DNA of 64,000 nt from Rhipicephalus microplus (lineage: Eukaryota; Arthropoda; Arachnida; Ixodida; Ixodidae): the NCBI RefSeq assembly GCF_043290135.1, contig NW_027464588.1, forward strand, positions 5,199,501 to 5,263,500, written 5' to 3'. Below the pieces are notes generated by a model that saw only the letters and a program-made list of their open reading frames with translations, did no database searches and had not been told where the DNA came from. Made by a program: the position numbers and the translations under genes. This document shows, one piece after another, positions 11,133-23,153 of this stretch (position 1 is its first letter; each line of letters begins with the position of its first letter).

Positions 11133-14100
11133 ATGAGAGGATGCCAGGGGGCGCCGCTCTGGCACCTAGGATTTCAAGGCAACTGTAAAATAAAGCAGTG
11201 TGTGTTAGGTAACCGTGGAGTGCGGTTGTGTGCTTTTCTTTCGGCTCTACGCGCCAACCCGCGTGTTCGGGCTGGTCGATGTCCCCGCCGGCCGCGTACG
11301 TCTCCGTCGGCCGTCTTCTTCTTCTGCTTCGTCGGGACCAGCCAGCCCCCAACACAGCCATGGCGACGAGGATGGGATGGGACGAGGATGGGAGGAGACG
11401 GTGCTCTAATTGGGCGATCTGGATATGTTCCTTCAGAACGCGATTAAAGCGCTCGATTTGGCCATTTGATTGGGGATAGAAAACTGATGACCTCAAGTGC
11501 TGAATTCCTCGTTGTGAAAGAAAAGCCTCGAAATGTTGGGACTGAAACTGTGGACCATTGTCCGTAACTATGGCATCAGGAAAACCATCCCGGCTGAAGA
11601 TTGAAGACAGGAACTCAATGATGACCTCAGAAGTAACCGTATGTGTGAAACAAATTTCTGGCCATTTGGAATGGTAGTCGATGAGAGAAACAATGAACCG
11701 GGCATTTTGCGGAACATTATGCAAAGGACCGATGATGTCCATGCCGAGTTTCTGCCAAGGCCGATCAGGCCACTGGACTGGCTGCAACGGAGAAAATGCA
11801 GGTTTGGCAGACTTGTCAGCTGCCTGACATATATGGCAGTTGTAAACTGCATGCTCGACCTGCTTATCTAAGGCTGGCCACCAGTACCTGTCTCTGAGAT
11901 TCTGTTTGGTGCGGACAATGCCAGGATGGGCCTCATGGGCAAGCTGTATTAGCTTGTTACGGAAAGAAGCAGGGGGAATCACGCGTTCATCGCGGAAAAG
12001 CAAGTCCTCGACACAAAACAGTTCCTGTCGGACTGCGAAGTAAGGCAAAAATTCAGAAGCAAGAGCACCTCTTGAAGGCCATCCTTCACGTAAATATTTG
12101 AGAACTGGAGACAAAGTGGAATCTGCAGCTGTAGCTGCCTGAAGCTCAGCTTTAGTAATGCAGGAAGTAACTAATGAAACAACTTCCTCATCGCGCTCTT
12201 CAGTAACCGGTATCTGAAGAGGAAGGCGTGACAGCGCATCAGCAACCACGTTATTAGAACCCTTACAATATTGAACACTGAAATTATAATACATGAGTTT
12301 GGCACACCAACGGGAAATGTGAATGGGGCGGCGGCCTTTGGATCCTGCAGAAAGAAGAGCAACTAGTGCTTGGTGATCTGTACGTAATGTGAAGTGCCGG
12401 CCCCACAAGTAAACATGCCATTTCTCACAGGCAAAAAGACAAGCGAGAGCTTCACACTCTCCTACTGAATATCTGCGTTCAGCAGGGGTCAATGTACGAG
12501 ATGCAAAAGCAATAGTGATCAGCTGATCATCTCTGAGTTGTTGAAACACTGCTCCCAGTCCAACATCGGACGCATCCGTCGTGATGACGATGGGAAGCTT
12601 CTCATTGAAAATACTAACAGCTGGCTTTGAGGCCAGTATTGACTTAACTCGAATGAAGCTCTGCTCAGCTTCAGCTGACCAGTTAAAAGGCTGTGCTTGA
12701 CGAAGTAGAGTACGCCGTGGCTCAACAACATCAGCATAGTGAGGAAGAAACTTGGCATAATAACCAACAAGACCTAAAAAAGATTGCAAGGTTTTAACAT
12801 CAGTAGGCCGTGGGGCATTGACAATGGCCTGAACTTTAGATTCAACAGGTGTCAAGCCGCGGGAACTGACATTATGTCCTAGAAATTGTAACTCATCCAC
12901 AGAAAAAACGCACTTGTTATTAAGCTTCATGCCACATTCACTGATGCGGTTGAGAACAGTATGCAAGTTAGCATCGCGCTTTTCGCGAGTACGTCCCCAC
13001 ACCAAAATGTCATCCAAGTAACAAAGGGCGCCCTTACAACCCTTAAGAATAATTGACATCATTTTCTGAAACACTGCTGGGGCAGATGCAAGCCCGAAAC
13101 ACACGCGGCGAAACCGAAACAAGCCTTCGTGCGATACAAATGTGGTTAAGTCTCTACTGCACTCAGAAAGTTCAACTTGGTGATAAGCGGACGCGAGGTC
13201 CAGCTTGGAGAAACACACCGCTCCGGAGAGCTGATGAAGCAGTTCTTCAGTGTGAGGAAGTGGAAACCCGTCTACGACGATCGCTTTGTTTGGTTCTCGT
13301 AAGTCGACGCATAGTCGAAGGGATCCATCTTTTTTCTTGACGACGACCAGTGGAGAAACCCAGTCGGAAGCAGAGACAGGCTCGATGATTCCGCTGGCTT
13401 GAAGGCGAGACAGTTCCGCAGAGACTTGCTCACGGAGAAGAAGAGAAATGCGGCGCAGCTTGGCACGCACAGGGCACACACCTGGTTGACGCATCACTTT
13501 ATGCACAAAACCACGCACACAACCCAGTTCACGGGTGAACAGGTGGTGGAATTCAGAAGGCGCGTTGGCCGGAAGATCATCTTGGACGTCGACTTGAGCA
13601 CACGTCATAGACGCACCAATGATGTTGATGGACAAAGCCCTGATTGCATCACGTCCCAAAAGTGAGCTGCCATTGGCTGTTACATAAAAAGTAATGAAAG
13701 CAGTGCGACTGCAATAGGAGACCTGAGCTGTGAATTGACCTAAATTATCAATCGTTTCCTTGGAATATGTTTGTAGAACGACGTGTGAAGGCAAAAGCCG
13801 AATGTTGGAAAAATGACTATGAAAGTCAGCGGCACTGATTAAAGAGACTGAGGCACCAGTGTCCACGAGAAATGACAAGGGCACATGGCCCACTGAAACT
13901 ATGATGCTGGGCTCGGGCGTAGTGTGGAGGCCATCCACATTTAAAACAGTGACCGTATTGGTTTGTGCAGTGCTCGAAGGAGCGGACGAAGAAACTAGTT
14001 TCGGAAGATTTGCTGGACGGGAATTGCATACGGACTGAAAATGTCCGATTTTTCTGCACGCAAGACAAGAGCGGTTTCTCGCGGGACACTGCGCAAAATT

Positions 14101-14653
14101 TGCTAAATGCCGAGCCGATCCACAACGAAAGCAACGCGTGGTTGCGCTTGGAGAAGAAAATTGCGAACGCGAATTAGGAGCTCGGTGCTGTTCCTGCAAA
14201 CCCAAATTTGGCAGAATGGGGTCGCCATATTGTCGGCTTCCTCGCCCCCGCGACGCAGAGAGGTCGCCGTGGAAGAACTGTGCAGGCTGGCGTCCATGTT
14301 GGCCGCCGCGCCGAGACGAAGGGCCGCCATGTTGACGCGTCCCGTGAAACGAAGAGCCGCCGCCTTGGCCCCCGGCAGCAGAAAGTTGCTGCACTGAATG
14401 CGGAGCGAATTGCTCCAACTGGGAGCGAATAAGCTCGTCCTCTCGCGCAATCGAGAGGGCTTCGGATAATGAAATCGAGGAGCCCTTTAGAAGTATGCGG
14501 CAGCGGACGTTTTGCGAGGCTACCCCGATGAAAAGCTAATGGCGGATCATATCGTCCTCGAGCGCGCCGAAGCCGCACGACGCGGCGAGCGTTCGAAGAG
14601 AAGTAATGAACTCGGCGACTGAAATCGCTGTGTCTGCTGGTGGTAAGACAGCG
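11133..14653 (-). mobile_element. Mag-like Gypsy segment embedded in the CsRn1-like gag
   Basis: The embedded segment begins in mid-gag (no 5' LTR) and ends with about 270 bp that look like untranslated or LTR sequence following a truncated integrase. Both junctions show TGTCAA: at 14653-14658 (read on minus as CTGTCAAC) and 11128-11133 (ATGTCAAT). This could be a target duplication or recombination microhomology. The right-hand boundary inside gag is uncertain by a few tens of bases. On the minus strand the 3' end reads CCTCTCA before TGTCAA, compatible with an LTR terminating in CA; a TGTTGGGGG start lies near 11360. Confidence 0.65.
11400..14630 (-). pseudogene. Mag-like Gag-Pol (zinc knuckles, protease, RT, RNase H, truncated integrase)
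   Basis: Continuous frame apart from TAG at 14536-14538. Order: Mag-type gag (AASCGFGALEDDMIRH, then LFIGVASQNVRC after the stop), two CCHC knuckles (CFRCGSARHLANFAQC and CLACRKIGHFQSVC), protease FLVDTGASVSLI, RT with SPLVVVKKKDGSLRLCVDLR, FSKLDLASAYHQVEL, catalytic CYLDDILVW, RNase H TTDASDVGLGAVFQQ and RTDHQALVAL, integrase HHCC (HEAHPG...CHIC), and D,D,E in GMDIIGPL, VTDNGPQF and QIERFNRVLKEH. Integrase is cut about ten residues after the catalytic Glu. Gag and pol are one frame, as is usual for Mag. The family assignment is firm; one nonsense codon plus truncation makes it inactive. Confidence 0.87.
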
Positions 14654-15201
14654 TTGACAGATGGGGAGGTCGCTTCATGAACCTGATCGGCGAGCTCCGC
14701 CAGGCGGTCGAGATTGACATCGCCGGCCACCGCGAGGACGAGGCGGATTGGCTGAGAAAGGCGTTGGAGGAAGAGCTCGCGAAGCAACGCTGAGTGGGCA
14801 GAGACGTCGTGTTTCCCAAGAAGCTGTCGCATTCGGCGCAGTAGTTGGGAGGGGCGCCTGTCGCCAAGGTCCCCCTCTGCAAGGAGCTGCTGTAGGCGGA
14901 CGCGTTCCGAAGGCATGAATCGTTCCAGCACCCTGGTTTTAAGGTGCTGATATGGCGTAGTGTCCGAGGGGTTGGAGAGGACGTCGGAGAGCTCGCTGGC
15001 AACTTCAGGAGGAAGGACGGAGGCTACGTGGTAGTAGCGTGTCGTTTCCGAGGCGATGTGGTACAGGGAGAATTGCGCCTCGACCTGATGAAACCAAACT
15101 TGCGGGTCCTGTGGCCAGAAAGATGGGAGACGCAGTTGCACGGCCGAGACGTCCTGCGGACGTGAGGCTTGTTCGGTTGAGGGTGGAGTCGAGTCAGTCA
15201 T
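14654..15201 (-). pseudogene. CsRn1-like Gag N-terminal part
   Basis: Starts at ATG 15201-15199, just after the primer-binding site. Signature stretches are LRLPSFWPQDPQVWFHQVEA, TTRYYHVASVLPPEVASEL, RRPSQLLRRMRQLLG and LRELFLQRLSQPIRLVLA, typical of the capsid of CsRn1-like Gag common in arthropod genomes. The frame passes straight into Mag-type gag without a stop, giving a chimeric Gag that stops at 14536. Confidence 0.85.
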
Positions 15202-15204
15202 TGT

Positions 15205-15222
15205 CTTCGCCCGAGGTCACCA
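15205..15222 (-). promoter_or_regulatory. Primer-binding site of the CsRn1-like element
   Basis: Minus-strand TGGTGACCTCGGGCGAAG begins two bases inside the 5' LTR. TGGTGACC matches the start of the tRNA-Trp complement reported for CsRn1-clade elements; later bases diverge, so tRNA identity is tentative. Confidence 0.6.
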
Positions 15223-15224
15223 CT

Positions 15225-15393
15225 TGTAGGCTTATGCCACAGGAGCGAAAGAAAGACACGCCTGAATGATAACCGCTGCCAACCCGGAACGTGAGCCGTG
15301 GCTTCACGTGTCACGGCCTAGCGCCTTCTTTATTTTCTTCTGTCGCTATCGCGCGCTCTGCGGTTTGCGCGGCGCCCGAACGAGGGCGCTACA
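15225..15393 (-). repeat. 5' LTR of the CsRn1-like element
   Basis: 169 bp, same tips as the copy at 7677-7845, nine visible differences. It would carry the element promoter; I saw no clear TATA box on the minus strand. Confidence 0.9.
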
Positions 15394-15677
15394 CTATCAA
15401 TACTGAAATCCGATGGTTTCATGCGCATATGGAACACGTGGACCAAACTAGGGTCAACCTCAACGAGGTGGCGAATGAGCTGGCACGAGGACTCGCTTGT
15501 CATGCCGGTCAGACCCGATCCGACGCCCACTACCATTCCGGGGACTATAAAGATAATTTATTCACATACAATGACATCCCAAGATACTATTACTTGGGGC
15601 TCCACTGTAGGATGCTGGGCAGCGCAATTCTCTCTTTAAAATGGGCAACATTACTCGGAAGAATATTGAAAGCATAA
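15394..15677 (+). pseudogene. LINE RNase H domain, 3' part
   Basis: Resumes the frame broken at 7676: INTEIRWFHAHMEHVDQTRV (the WxxAH region supplying the RNase H histidine), NEVANELARGLACHA, and the C-terminal tail with FTYNDIPRYYYLG, stopping at TAA 15675-15677. The tail is usual for tick I/R1-like LINE ORF2 proteins, in which an ...YYxLxR... segment follows RNase H. Confidence 0.72.
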
Positions 15678-15904
15678 AAGAAGAATAAAAACTTAGTTGC
15701 TAAGTGTGAAATGAACTGAAGTTGTACGCCAACAACGTATCTACTCGCCTCAAAATATCAACGTAGTTGAATTGTATAGAACAAATGGCGCAAACAGCGA
15801 AAAACATTTCTGCAAAATATCCCAGTTACGACTCCTTCAGAACAGTAACATCACTCTTGACACATTACCTTAAAAAAGCAAAAGTAAAAAACAACAAAAT
15901 GTGA

Positions 15905-15985
15905 ACTTGAACTGACAACCTGCGGCACCATCGGTTTCCCAACTGCAGGTCAACCCCCTATACCAGAAGAAGAGCTAGATGGTGG
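15905..15985 (-). repeat. Possible tRNA-derived SINE fragment
   Basis: On the minus strand, GGTATAGGGGGTTGACC resembles an A box, and GGTTGTCAGTTCAAGTTC, about 35 nt on, resembles a B box. No cloverleaf was established, so a chance resemblance is possible. Confidence 0.3.
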
Positions 15986-17290
15986 GCGTCTAAAACGACT
16001 ACACATTTTGGGCAACGTACCTCCCCCCTCATTTTTTCCAGTACACTGACGTGACGGGCCGTAGTCAATGCTCAACAGTGATAGGGCTCGTCGATAAGGC
16101 TGCATCGCTTTTATGACGGGCCCCCTTACTCCAACGATAGTACTGCGTTGATGGGCCCCGTCACAATAGTCACTGCCTCTTCTAATACGGCGTTCCGCAC
16201 AATGCTAATAATGGCCCTCGACGTAGTACCTCACCGCTATCGTATTATCTAACGGTAACCGCAAAACGTTCGCTGCATCTCCCTGCTGGATACTGTTGAG
16301 GCATAGTCTGTTTCGGTAAACCAAGGAAAGCGGTTGGCATACGTCAAACTTTCGAAGTCCTTTCAATCAGGATATAAAATCATGAGACGGCAATAATAAT
16401 TTTATTTTTTATACTTTCTGTAGCAATCGGAAGGTTTGGCATAATTACAGATCCTCTTTGCGGCAATTTCTGTTCGGTGTCTTGTCTAAGTCAGCACGTG
16501 TATCTACTTTAGTGTCCTGCTTTGGTATCGGAAGCTGGTCACCACCTGTGACTAATTTTACTTCCCATTCACAATTTGTTCATGTAAGCTGTAAAAACAC
16601 ATTTTCATCTTTGCGAGGCGGACATTCTATACTAGTTTTTGCCATCGCCGTGATGTCGCGCGTATTCTCCTTGGTGCCTGGGTAGCCATTTAGGTACCGT
16701 TGTTTTAAAGGCTCTAGATTATCTCAATTCAGTATCGCCGTGTCCAAATTTCTCTTGGCACATTAAGGATGAGTTGCTTTCACAAAAGAACTCATCGAAG
16801 CAACACGGTGCCCTGAGAAGTGGCGCATTGTGTCTAGTCTTATTCACAAAACGAGCAAACGGATATGGCTGAGTACTGCACGAGCGCTCAGATGCGTACT
16901 GCACGAACGCTCGGCTGCGTTCTCGTGATAAGTGAAAGTTTTTTTCTTTGTTGCAGCGTGAACGAACACGTCTGTATTACATTTTTTTCAGGTGTGAAGG
17001 CTCTATGGATCATATTTAAAGTCATTTTTGTCTAATTTTGTTTCACTTAATTTTAAAGACATCAAAAGATTAAGAGCACGCAAATGGGTACAGTCACATT
17101 TTGAGCCAACCATTCAATTTTTAGAAGTCATAATTTTTTGGCATGTATTTTTTGTTGGGTGCAGATGTCAAATAATAGTTTTGCAAAAGCCTTTTTGCAT
17201 ATGTGCATTCTAGCAACTGAGGAGAGTGTGTATATGTATTCATGTATTTAGGAAATCATCATAGAAAATAATTTAGAAAATTGTTTTCCA

Positions 17291-17365
17291 TGTGCGGAAT
17301 CGAACGAGGGACCTCTCACTCCGCAGCGCGCAGCGTCAACCAATGAGCAATGCAGGCACTCGTTC
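17291..17365 (-). repeat. tRNA-like sequence (SINE head or tRNA pseudogene)
   Basis: Minus strand reads TTGCTCATTGGTTGACGC (A-box-like), then CCTCGTTCGATTCCGC (B-box GTTCGATTCC intact). The D-arm, anticodon-region and T-arm spacing is tRNA-like, but no matching acceptor stem was found, so a functional tRNA is not claimed. Confidence 0.5.
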
Positions 17366-18493
17366 TTGAACGTTCAAACGACGAACTATTTATATACACC
17401 ACTTACCACTGGCAGTGAACATCTCGGGGTGAGTATCGGCGTGTTCATAACATTACCAGTGAGATAACGAAAAGCGCTAAAGGTGTGGTCGGCGCCCCAC
17501 TCGACGCGACGCGTTGTCATCGATTCACCTCCCAAGCATACTTTGCCCCACAGGTAGTATAGACACAGATGTGCACGTGCTAATCTCGCGGTTGGTAGCA
17601 TTGTACACCTTTGTCTTTCACTAGAATGATCACGTTGTACTTCCAGGCTCACGTAGTTCACTTTGGTGGCTGCAAAGTCCGACTTGCGAAAGGACCGTGC
17701 TTTTTAGACACAACGAGGTAACAACCGTGGCACCTTTTAGTTCGCGCTCGTCTGTATATGGGAGTGCGTTTCGTGTATCGTATTTCTTTGAGCAGCGCAA
17801 AAAGTGTTGAGCTGTGAACGTTGTTAGTTTGCTCTCGTCCTGTTTGTGCTATTTTCGTACGTCATTTGCGACTTTTGTGCACGAGAAACGTGCTGCAAGT
17901 TTCGATTCGCTTGCCATTCTTCGCGTGATATTTTACTTTGTTTCGAGGGCCTTCAAGTGCGTGCCGCCTCCAGCGGTACGCACATGAAGGCTCTCTAATT
18001 TTGTTGCTATCCTGTTTATTGCTGCGGCCTTGTGGTGAAACTGTGACTTTTTTCTGTTGAATGAACCACAGATATACTTATGGCGGCAAATGTTCACGTG
18101 CACGTTGAACAGTACAATGCTTGTTGACAACATCACCTGCATGCTTTGAAAGGAAGCCGTTCATAGCACGCACATGACTTTTATCCTTACCAGCCATCTT
18201 TGAAAACTGTGGCCACAACAAAATATGAACGTCACTGCATAACTAAGGTGGCGTCCTTGATTCTTTGATTTACTATACAAAACGAAGTGGTAACGATTAA
18301 TCTTGAACACAGCCATGAATTGCACACAGGCAGGATATAGGCTGCGACAAAAGGAGCTCTAATAGAGATTGAGCTTTGATAGATAGGAGCTCTGATGGAT
18401 ACTTGATGTTCTTCCTAGAATAAAAGTACAAGTGGAATGAGCTGGACAAATGACGCCGTATAACAGTGACAGTGATAATTTACAAGGAACTAT

Positions 18494-18715
18494 CTACAGC
18501 CATGGCCACGTCTGTGTAGGGCGCGCGAGTAGCTGGGTTTTCACTCTGCGTGGCGACACCTTGAGGAAGTTTCGGGCTCTGACATGGTGTGTCAGGAGCA
18601 TGCGTGGCCTAGCAGTCAGGCTGACCACGCCAGAGCCTGAAACTGCCTCAAGGTGTCACCACGCAGAGTGAAAACCGGCTGCTCGCATGCATTACAAACA
18701 CATGACCACGTATCT
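18494..18715. repeat. Foldback (hairpin) element, copy 1
   Basis: About 222 bp. Arms of about 45 nt at 18537-18581 (GGTTTTCACTCTGCGTGGCG...) and 18631-18676 pair with only a few mismatches around a roughly 49-nt centre that is itself partly palindromic. Outside the arms, CATGGCCACG at 18500 and GACCACG at 18705 continue the symmetry. The same family recurs at 36192-36416. It is probably a non-autonomous DNA element of the foldback/MITE type, and its transcript would form a long hairpin. Confidence 0.8.
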
Positions 18716-20276
<1,561 letters not shown>

Positions 20277-20479
20277 TCTTAAGTGGTCTAATGGCGGACA
20301 CTCAGCGATGATTCACGACAGAGACAGTCAATGTGGGGATCGACTCTCTGCACGAGCTGCTCTTCTTCTTATGAAAAGGGCGCCCCACTAGAAGGCGCTG
20401 AAGAGGACGACCCACTGTTTAAAGGCTTTACCACAACTACCCCGGCTAAGAAAAGGGAGTCGCCTGGCGACCTAACAGC

Positions 20480-22072
20480 TGGTTACAATGAGCGGGTCAT
20501 GGTAGGCCTTGAGGCGCTCCACGTTAACAATGTCGCGTCCTCGACGACGCGTGTCCGAAGATGGTTCGATGGGTTCAATCAAGTAGTTGACTAGGGAAGT
20601 GCATTTGACGACACGGTAGGGGCCTTCGTATTTGGGCAATAGTTTTGAAGATAGGCCAGTTGCAGTAGTAGGTATCGCGAGCCAGACGAGCGCTCCAGGG
20701 AGGAACGTGGGCGCAGTAGTGCAGGCGTTGCGCGAATGATTTTTTGCTGCTCTTGATCATGCGCAGTAAAGGTCTTTGCAAGCTCTCGACACTCTTCAGC
20801 AAGCTTGGCTGTAGCAGAAATAGGTGCCCACTCAGACGGATCTGGCCTGTACGGAAGTATCGTGTCGATGGTGTGTGACGGGTGCCTTCCATATAATAAA
20901 AAGAAAGGTGAAAAGCCAGTAGTGCTCTGAGGGGTGGCATTATTCCAACAGGCCCAAAAGCTGGGAACGCTGGCCCTGCGTAAGGTCGTCGGGTATGCAG
21001 GGACCGAATATATCATCGGATGATGAAGCAGATGTCGAAACAGCACCAAGCGTATAGGAACTTGAGCAGTACATGTCATCGGGTTGATCCATAACTTGCG
21101 CGTCTTCGATGGGTTGCACGCTGCCGAGGCATTCCCCTCGCACCAACGTAACGCTGTACGGAGACGAGTTCACAACAAAAATAGTGGTGCTGCCGTGAGT
21201 GAGTTGCACGGTCGCGAAAGGAACCAGCAAGTTTTTTCTTATGAAAACACGATGAGATGGTGAGAGGAGTGCAGCGGTGTCAGAAAGACTTGCGCAGTAG
21301 AGCGAAACCGCAACGGACGAGTTTGCAGGCACTTGAGTGTCGTCTCTGACGAGTAACTTGCTTGCAGCGGATGGACTGTTCGTCGGCGTCAAAGAAGAGA
21401 ATGACGTGAGTTCTATTTTCGCTGGTGCGCAATGAATGACGGCGTCGTGGCGGGAGAGAAAATCCCATCCTAGGATGATGTTGTGAGAGCATGAAGAAAT
21501 TATGATGAATTCGACCGCATACATCACGTCCTGAATCATAAGGCGGGCTGTGCACATCGCTTTAGGGTGAATGCTTTGGGCACTGGCTGTACGGAGGGAG
21601 AGCCCGGAGAGTGGCGTGGTCACTTTGCGCAGTAATCGGCTAAGTTTTGCGCCCATGACGGATACGGCGGCTCCAGTATTTACAAGGGCAGATGCACGAA
21701 CGCCATCCACAAGCACGTCTATCATGCTCGACGGGCTTTCCTGAGGGCTTCCGCAGTTTGACAGCGTCGCAGCCCTTGCCTCGTGGACTGCGACGACTAG
21801 TTTTCCTGGTCGGCGTCGAGTGGACGTGGCCGCATTGGCGACAGTGAGTGACGTCGCGGTGATGGTGAACGGCGGGTAGACGGAACGGAGCGGGACGACG
21901 GTGACATAGGCGGCGGTTGGTCATAAGAGCGGCTTGACTGGCTGGGAAAGTTGGAGGTGACCTGCGGTTGCTGCACACGATTGCAATAGCGTGCTACATG
22001 ACCGACGCAACCACAAGCAAAGCAGATGGGGCGATTGTCAGCAGTGCGCCATTGGTTTGCGGCTAGACTCAC
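20480..22072 (-). pseudogene. Ty3/Gypsy deletion derivative: gag knuckle, protease, then integrase tail
   Basis: Minus-strand order: zinc knuckle CFACGCVGHVARYC (22025-22005), Arg/Ser/Pro-rich linker, protease frame 21725-20940 with LVNTGAAVSVMG (the catalytic Asp is replaced by Asn, codon AAT at 21678-21680) and HNIILGWDFLSRHDAVI, then a switch near 20945 to TPQSTTGFSPFFLLYGRHPS, the C-terminal part of integrase, and finally DIVNVERLKAYHDPL, the end of a Gypsy integrase. RT, RNase H and the integrase core (normally about 2.5 kb) are absent, so this is an internal deletion. A TGTAACC start of a possible 3' LTR lies at 20487-20481, but its end and any 5' partner were not found. Confidence 0.82.
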
Positions 22073-22095
22073 AATATGTATTTGTGAGTCTAGCC
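22061..22095. repeat. Perfect 14-nt inverted repeat at the truncated gag edge
   Basis: GGCTAGACTCACAA (22061-22074), 7-nt loop TATGTAT, then the exact reverse complement (22082-22095). Gag homology ends here, so the hairpin coincides with a rearrangement breakpoint. Confidence 0.85.
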
Positions 22096-23052
22096 AGCTG
22101 TGAGTCTACAACTGGGCGCCACAAAGCCGTTGAGGCCATGGTTGATTCGAAATTTCGCGTTGGAGGATGTAGAACATCAGTATATGATGTTAAGCTACAG
22201 TTATAGTGATGGTGCAAGGGCTCGCTGTGACCGAAGTGAATATTTATGCTTAGACGTAAGAGTAGAAAATTATGTGATATACCTGCTCAATCAAGAATAA
22301 TCTCGATGTAGTTAGAACTGACATATACCACCTCTTATAAAATGCCATAGGTTAACATCTCCGTGGTTTACATCTTTGTTGAGTAATATCGCCATTCCAT
22401 TGTCTAACACGGAGGCGGATTCCAGCAAATATGCAGCTGGTACCACTAAACAACGAACTCTGCAGCATTTTCTTCTCAAAGGTGGATGCGGACATTTATG
22501 CATTTATGGGCACCCACTTCACACTGTCGCCGTGACGCGGCCAGCCGGTAGCCCTGCCTTTGCAGAAAATCACCGAGTGCACGAACGACGTTGTTTCTTT
22601 CATTAACCAGACAATTTTCTGCCACTCTCCGCACATCACAGCGGCACCTGCGATTTCTCGTAAATTATATCTAGCCTCACATGCACTCAGCTTCTATTTA
22701 GTATTTTTTACTTGAGGTGAAAGGTATCTTAAAAGTATAGTTGGTCTATTTTTAACTTCAAACCTTCTGTGCAACTGCAAGTACTCAGAATTTAAGGGAA
22801 CAAATATACCATTTGATAAATTTTAAGGGTATGTATGGTTGATAACTAATATAGCACCCGCGAACAGCCATAAAGCATGCAGTGGGTACAACTAAAACTT
22901 CGTCGCTTGTGTCAGCAGTGTTTCTCCTATAAGCTCCTTCTCGTGGCGATCGACATCAGCCAAGTAAGCATTCCTGGCCTGTAAAAAATAGCGCATAAAA
23001 CATAAATGCCGTTTGTAAAATAGTTGGTACGGAGCCCGAAAATGATACTAAC
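22096..23052. other. Stretch without recognised gene
   Basis: A/T-rich. No family signature and no clear splice-bounded exon; it may be intron or 3' region of the SLC5-like gene. Confidence 0.3.
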
Positions 23053-23153
23053 CGGTAGTTTTCTCTCATGACGAGCAGGAAGGATGCTTCTCCAGAAATT
23101 AGCTGCCGAGTCATGACACAGATTTGGCTGCCATTTTTCCTTCTTCATTTCAC
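23053..23153 (-). CDS. SLC5-like exon h
   Basis: Acceptor TGTGTTTTAG, donor CCG/GTTAGT. Encodes [20 protein letters not shown] and [13 protein letters not shown], a cytoplasmic loop after the last helices. Ends in phase 0; the following exon was not identified with confidence. Confidence 0.75.

Larger units (their letters stand above)
7677..15393 (-). mobile_element. CsRn1-like Ty3/Gypsy LTR retrotransposon containing an embedded Mag-like segment
   Basis: Bounded by 169-bp LTRs (7677-7845 and 15225-15393) with TGTAGG...CTACA tips and 9 visible differences (about 95% identical). Four host bases flank it: CTAC on the left, CTAT on the right, a target duplication with one change; removing one copy rejoins the interrupted RNase H frame. 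Minus-strand order: LTR, primer-binding site (15205-15222), gag N-terminus, Mag-like insert, gag C-terminus with a C-x2-H-x9-C-x3-C (CHCC) motif, -1 frameshift site, protease, RT-RNase H, integrase, polypurine tract, LTR. The CHCC gag motif and a TGGTGACC primer site resembling tRNA-Trp usage are the known hallmarks of the CsRn1 clade. Pol carries stops at 9213 and 10448 and a frameshift near 10365, so it is inactive. Confidence 0.88.
15678..18493. other. Intergenic stretch with possible tRNA-like SINE pieces
   Basis: No coding frame recognised. Two tRNA-like segments are listed separately (15905-15985 and 17291-17365). The stretch 16020-16210 is unusually rich in GGGCC/GGCCC words (for example GACGGGCC near 16050 and GGGCCCC near 16120-16155), cause unknown. 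Confidence 0.3.

Noticed and set aside
10614..11447. 277-codon plus-strand open frame across the CsRn1-like protease and gag tail
   Set aside because: It is antisense to clearly recognisable protease and CHCC gag coding, in a G/C-rich stretch where stops are rare.
17291..17365. Functional tRNA gene
   Set aside because: A and B boxes are present, but no paired acceptor stem was found; better explained as a SINE head or tRNA pseudogene.
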